Of a DNA stretch of 7,058 nucleotides, positions 4,392-7,058 are shown one piece after another. The DNA is taken from contig CAZQNW010000045.1 of NCBI GenBank assembly GCA_964595035.1, positions 1-7,058 of the forward strand. Reading direction: 5' to 3'. Both the position numbers and the translations under genes were made by a program. Under the pieces are notes generated by a model. The model ran no database searches. It saw only the letters and a program-made list of their open reading frames with translations, and was not told where the DNA came from. Origin of the DNA: JAKASV01 sp964595035. GTDB taxonomy: Bacteria; Babelota; Babeliae; Babelales; Vermiphilaceae. Within the stretch, counting starts at the first letter, position 1. Each line of letters opens with the position of its first letter.

Positions 4392-7058
4392 TTACAACCA
4401 CTCCACACATTTTATTCCTTTAGACATGTACCATTCTTTAATTATTCTAGGAATTGGAACATTTGAATGCAATTCATATTTTTTCCCATTAATTTGTGCT
4501 ATTTTAAGGCCAAAACCCATATCTGTTAGAAATTTTGACAATTTCTTAGGTGAATCAGCTATTGATTGAAGTGCCCCTCCTGCCTTTGCTTCATACCATA
4601 TATCTTCATAAGCCCCGTCATATTCTCTTGTTCCAAATTCTGTTTTTACCTCAAAAGAACCTCTACCATTAAGCTCTTTTGCTAAAAAATCCTCAAATTC
4701 TTTTCCTGAAAGATTAGCAGCTTGTTCATGAGCCCTCTTTTCAGCTTCAGATCTGACCTCCTCAGGGGTTTTGTTGCGCTTATCAAGTGGATTACGTTCT
4801 TGTACACCTTCCGCTGCAGCCTCTGCCTGAACTTCATGAGCTTGATCCTGTTTAGGGGTCGGCTCAAGTCTTTCTTCTACGACAGGCATAGGTTCACCAG
4901 GAACACCCTCTGCAATAGGTTTTTGTTTCTCACCAACAACCTGTATACGCTTAGTTTCTTGCAATCCTTCTTGCATCTTTTGAGCAGCTCTACCTTCTGT
5001 ACCAGCTTTTGCTTTCGTAGCGGAATCTTCAGCTGCTTGCACTTCTTGAGCAGCAGCTTCTTCTAATTGGGCAGCTTCAGTAATAGGTTTAACTTCAGAA
5101 CCAAGGCAAAGTTTTGCAGCTTCGTGTGCAACCTCTTCGCCTTCCATGAACGCGGTTAATCCTTCAGCGTTTGGAACTGGTATTTCTATACCTTCTAGTG
5201 TTTGTGCTTGTGGCTTCTTGCCAACTCTTGCAGCTTCTCTTTGTATGTCTTTGATAAACTTGGAGATCTCTGTGCCTGCCTGTTTGCCAAGCCTATCAAG
5301 ACGAGCCAATAATTGTCTTTTTTGAAGGAGAGACAAGCCTTTTTGACAGCCAAATTCTAAAGCTGTGTGAGCAAGTTTTGGCGCTATTTTTAGACTTGAG
5401 CAACAGCGCATGACTATACGTGTTCTTTCTTCTGCTGGCAGTTGTAAAAATTCTTTAAGTGCATCGCCGACCTGTTGCCATGCTTGACGATCTGTGCATA
5501 AGTTACCTACGAATATTACGTATTTGGTAGCCGCCAGGCCTAAATCATGAAAAGCTTTTTCAGGATTTTTTATCAAAGAGGTTGTATATTCTGCAAAATC
5601 TACCATTCCCTCTGCTGCTCCGATTGCGCCTCCAATGATAGCACGATCTATACATCCGACGCGAGGTCTATTTAACATTATTGCATAAGCTGAACCTATA
5701 GTGTCGCGCATTGCTGCAAATATCCCGGCCTGTTCTGTATTGCCGTCTTGAGATGCTTTTTGTGCGGCATCATGAAGTGTGTCTATGGTAATAATTGCAT
5801 CAGATAGGAGCAGTTGCTTATCAGGAGCTTCACCTCGCTCGGCTTCGGCTATAAATGGTTTTAATGGCTCATAGGCTTGAGCCAGTGCATTTTTCCCTTG
5901 TTGCTGTGGCGATTCTGCATGGTTGGCTAGCACTTGCGCGGCATGATCCACAATTGTTCTGTACGTGTCAGTACGTAGTTCATCAGAAGTTCTTTGCATT
6001 GCCGCGCATGAACCTGACGCACTGGTGCCAACCATATCAACCGTTTGATCTAAAGGCATAGATGTCATATCAATCTCATAGGCAAGCATTAATGCTGAAT
6101 CACTGGAAGTAGCTGTTGTTCCTTGTCCGGGTGTGGATGTAGAAGGAGCTTCTTGTTGATCTTTTTGCGTACTTGGCAGAATGGTAACAGCAGGAGCACC
6201 TTCTGTTGCTGATTGAGCCATCTCAAGCTTCGCACGTTCGACATTTGCAGATAATTTTGCCATATGGCGGTTGAAATCTTCGTTGCCTTTTGGTGCTTTT
6301 AATGTTATTTCTCGATTACCTGCTAAGATTTTCAATGTCCCCGCAAAATCATAGGAACCGTCTAAGATGCCAAATTGTTGTAAGCAGGCGTTGAATAAAA
6401 ACGACATGAATTTATCGAAGTCTCCTCGATTTTCTCTAATGGCACGCTGTTCTCGCGCTACATTTTCAGATAATTCTTGTGCTATGTCATTATAATCTCG
6501 TTGAATTGATTCAATAGTTGGATTTCTTTGTGATTCAACAGGTATAAGCATGTTTACTAAACATCGCTTGATATCTTGAGCTTCAAGTAAAAGAGCTTTG
6601 CATTCTTCATGGTCTGCGTCGTTGAGCCAGTGGAACATATCAATCCATCTGCATTGTAGTTTTGTTTTTAAATATGTTTCTAAGTTGTCTACAAGTACGA
6701 TCTTTCTAAGTAATGCTTTGTGAGTAGCATCAAGATCTGTATACGAAATCCAAAGTGGCAAGAGTTCAGCTTGAAGATTTTCCGGCTTATTTTCTTCGAG
6801 TGTTGTTCTGACGATTTTCTCAAGAGACATTTTAGGGTGATACTGTTTAATTATGAAATTGCGACATTGCTCATATAGCTGCCATGCTTGTTCTTCATCG
6901 CATTTCGAGAGCCAAGCAGGCTTACTGTCAATTGCGACATACTGGCTTGCAGAGTAAGTTCCTTTTTTAGTCAATTCATATATGCAGCTGTTAGTAATTT
7001 GGACGAGAGATTTTATTCCGTTGAGCACTATAGGATATGCTTTTCGGTCGAGGTGAGA
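4392..7058 (-). CDS. Polymorphic-toxin-like protein with C-terminal PD-(D/E)XK nuclease tip, 5' end outside window
   Basis: At least 888 residues. The frame is open to position 7058 without a stop (upstream codons read SHLDRKAYPI), so the GTG at 7028 is probably internal and the N-terminus, with any secretion signal, is not visible. Numbering from that GTG: residues 40-270 are mostly helical; 273-311 form a Ser/Thr/Pro/Gln-rich linker; 345-600 are a helical body with a Gly/Ala-rich patch (IIGGAIGAAEGMV, 464-476); 650-745 are an Ala/Glu/Pro/Gln-rich linker; about 765-878 are the tip. The tip reads GKEFEDFLAKELN, then REYDGAYEDIWYEAKAG, giving Asp804 and Glu813-x-Lys815, the core of a PD-(D/E)XK nuclease site, with a helix carrying acidic residues before it. 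A variable nuclease tip after a long carrier, followed by a small gene, is the polymorphic toxin plan known from work on restriction-endonuclease-fold toxins. The target (host or competitor, DNA or RNA) is unknown. The catalytic triad is inferred from motif spacing only. Confidence 0.78.
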   Translation of the reverse strand, partial: SHLDRKAYPIVLNGIKSLVQITNSCIYELTKKGTYSASQYVAIDSKPAWLSKCDEEQAWQLYEQCRNFIIKQYHPKMSLEKIVRTTLEENKPENLQAELLPLWISYTDLDATHKALLRKIVLVDNLETYLKTKLQCRWIDMFHWLNDADHEECKALLLEAQDIKRCLVNMLIPVESQRNPTIESIQRDYNDIAQELSENVAREQRAIRENRGDFDKFMSFLFNACLQQFGILDGSYDFAGTLKILAGNREITLKAPKGNEDFNRHMAKLSANVERAKLEMAQSATEGAPAVTILPSTQKDQQEAPSTSTPGQGTTATSSDSALMLAYEIDMTSMPLDQTVDMVGTSASGSCAAMQRTSDELRTDTYRTIVDHAAQVLANHAESPQQQGKNALAQAYEPLKPFIAEAERGEAPDKQLLLSDAIITIDTLHDAAQKASQDGNTEQAGIFAAMRDTIGSAYAIMLNRPRVGCIDRAIIGGAIGAAEGMVDFAEYTTSLIKNPEKAFHDLGLAATKYVIFVGNLCTDRQAWQQVGDALKEFLQLPAEERTRIVMRCCSSLKIAPKLAHTALEFGCQKGLSLLQKRQLLARLDRLGKQAGTEISKFIKDIQREAARVGKKPQAQTLEGIEIPVPNAEGLTAFMEGEEVAHEAAKLCLGSEVKPITEAAQLEEAAAQEVQAAEDSATKAKAGTEGRAAQKMQEGLQETKRIQVVGEKQKPIAEGVPGEPMPVVEERLEPTPKQDQAHEVQAEAAAEGVQERNPLDKRNKTPEEVRSEAEKRAHEQAANLSGKEFEDFLAKELNGRGSFEVKTEFGTREYDGAYEDIWYEAKAGGALQSIADSPKKLSKFLTDMGFGLKIAQINGKKYELHSNVPIPRIIKEWYMSKGIKCVEWL

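Larger units (their letters stand above)
3919..4700 (-). other. AT-rich toxin-tip plus immunity cassette
   Basis: Hand counts give about 27% GC for 3961-4380 and about 34% for 4441-4680. Sample lines of the toxin body total about 45% (107 of 240 over four 60-base lines between 5401 and 6060), and the sequence just downstream is 42-46% (3661-3780 and 3841-3900). The low-GC segment thus covers the immunity gene and the last roughly 100 codons of the toxin and little else. The right boundary is approximate, between about 4680 and 4740. This fits acquisition as one module by recombination into an existing carrier gene. Confidence 0.55.

Noticed and set aside
4682..4867. Minus-strand frame of 61 residues inside the toxin
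   Set aside because: It overlaps the toxin in another frame, is basic and low-complexity, and has no independent ribosome-binding evidence.
4722..5066. Plus-strand frames opposite the toxin gene (4722-5066, 5855-6061) and opposite the immunity gene (4055-4246)
   Set aside because: They are shadows of the minus-strand genes. Their Phe/Leu/Ser-rich or His/Leu-rich composition mirrors the opposite strand.
3919..7058. Cytoplasmic-incompatibility-type operon (cifA-cifB) because of a large nuclease-like protein with a partner
   Set aside because: In those operons the smaller partner precedes the nuclease gene. Here the small gene follows it, which fits a toxin with an immunity gene better.

Overview
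The window looks like the genome of a host-associated bacterium with moderate GC. I favour a member of Candidatus Dependentiae (TM6) or a similar protist-associated lineage, because it combines a secreted ankyrin-repeat protein and a polymorphic-toxin-like protein next to a housekeeping chaperone gene. That placement is inference from general protein style. The DnaK fragment is the part best suited to proper phylogenetic placement.

Layout: (1) Positions 1-746, minus strand: the first 248 codons of dnaK, cut by the left edge. (2) 747-1017: a divergent intergenic region with the dnaK ribosome-binding site and a possible dnaK promoter. (3) 1018-3605, plus strand: one large ankyrin-repeat gene with an N-terminal signal peptide, interrupted by exactly 100 N (1518-1617). 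It appears as a 5' and a 3' piece in different frames because the N run is a placeholder. (4) 3606-3918: an intergenic stretch holding a start-less 58-codon minus-strand reading frame that looks like an orphaned protein tail. (5) 3919-4368, minus: a 149-residue protein, the probable immunity protein. (6) 4392-7058, minus: a protein of at least 888 residues, open at the right edge, with a long helical and low-complexity body and a C-terminal PD-(D/E)XK nuclease-like tip.

The most interesting system is (4)-(6). The nuclease tip and the small downstream gene form an AT-rich island (hand counts about 27% GC in the small gene and 34% in the tip) between flanks of about 45% GC. This is the arrangement expected of an exchangeable toxin-tip plus immunity cassette. 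The orphan tail just beyond the immunity gene lies on the same strand and has body-like composition, so it may be the displaced original C-terminus of the carrier protein. I could not confirm this without searches.

I see no tRNA, rRNA, CRISPR array, transposase or convincing rho-independent terminator. The ankyrin gene and the toxin-immunity pair are convergent, so they are not one operon.
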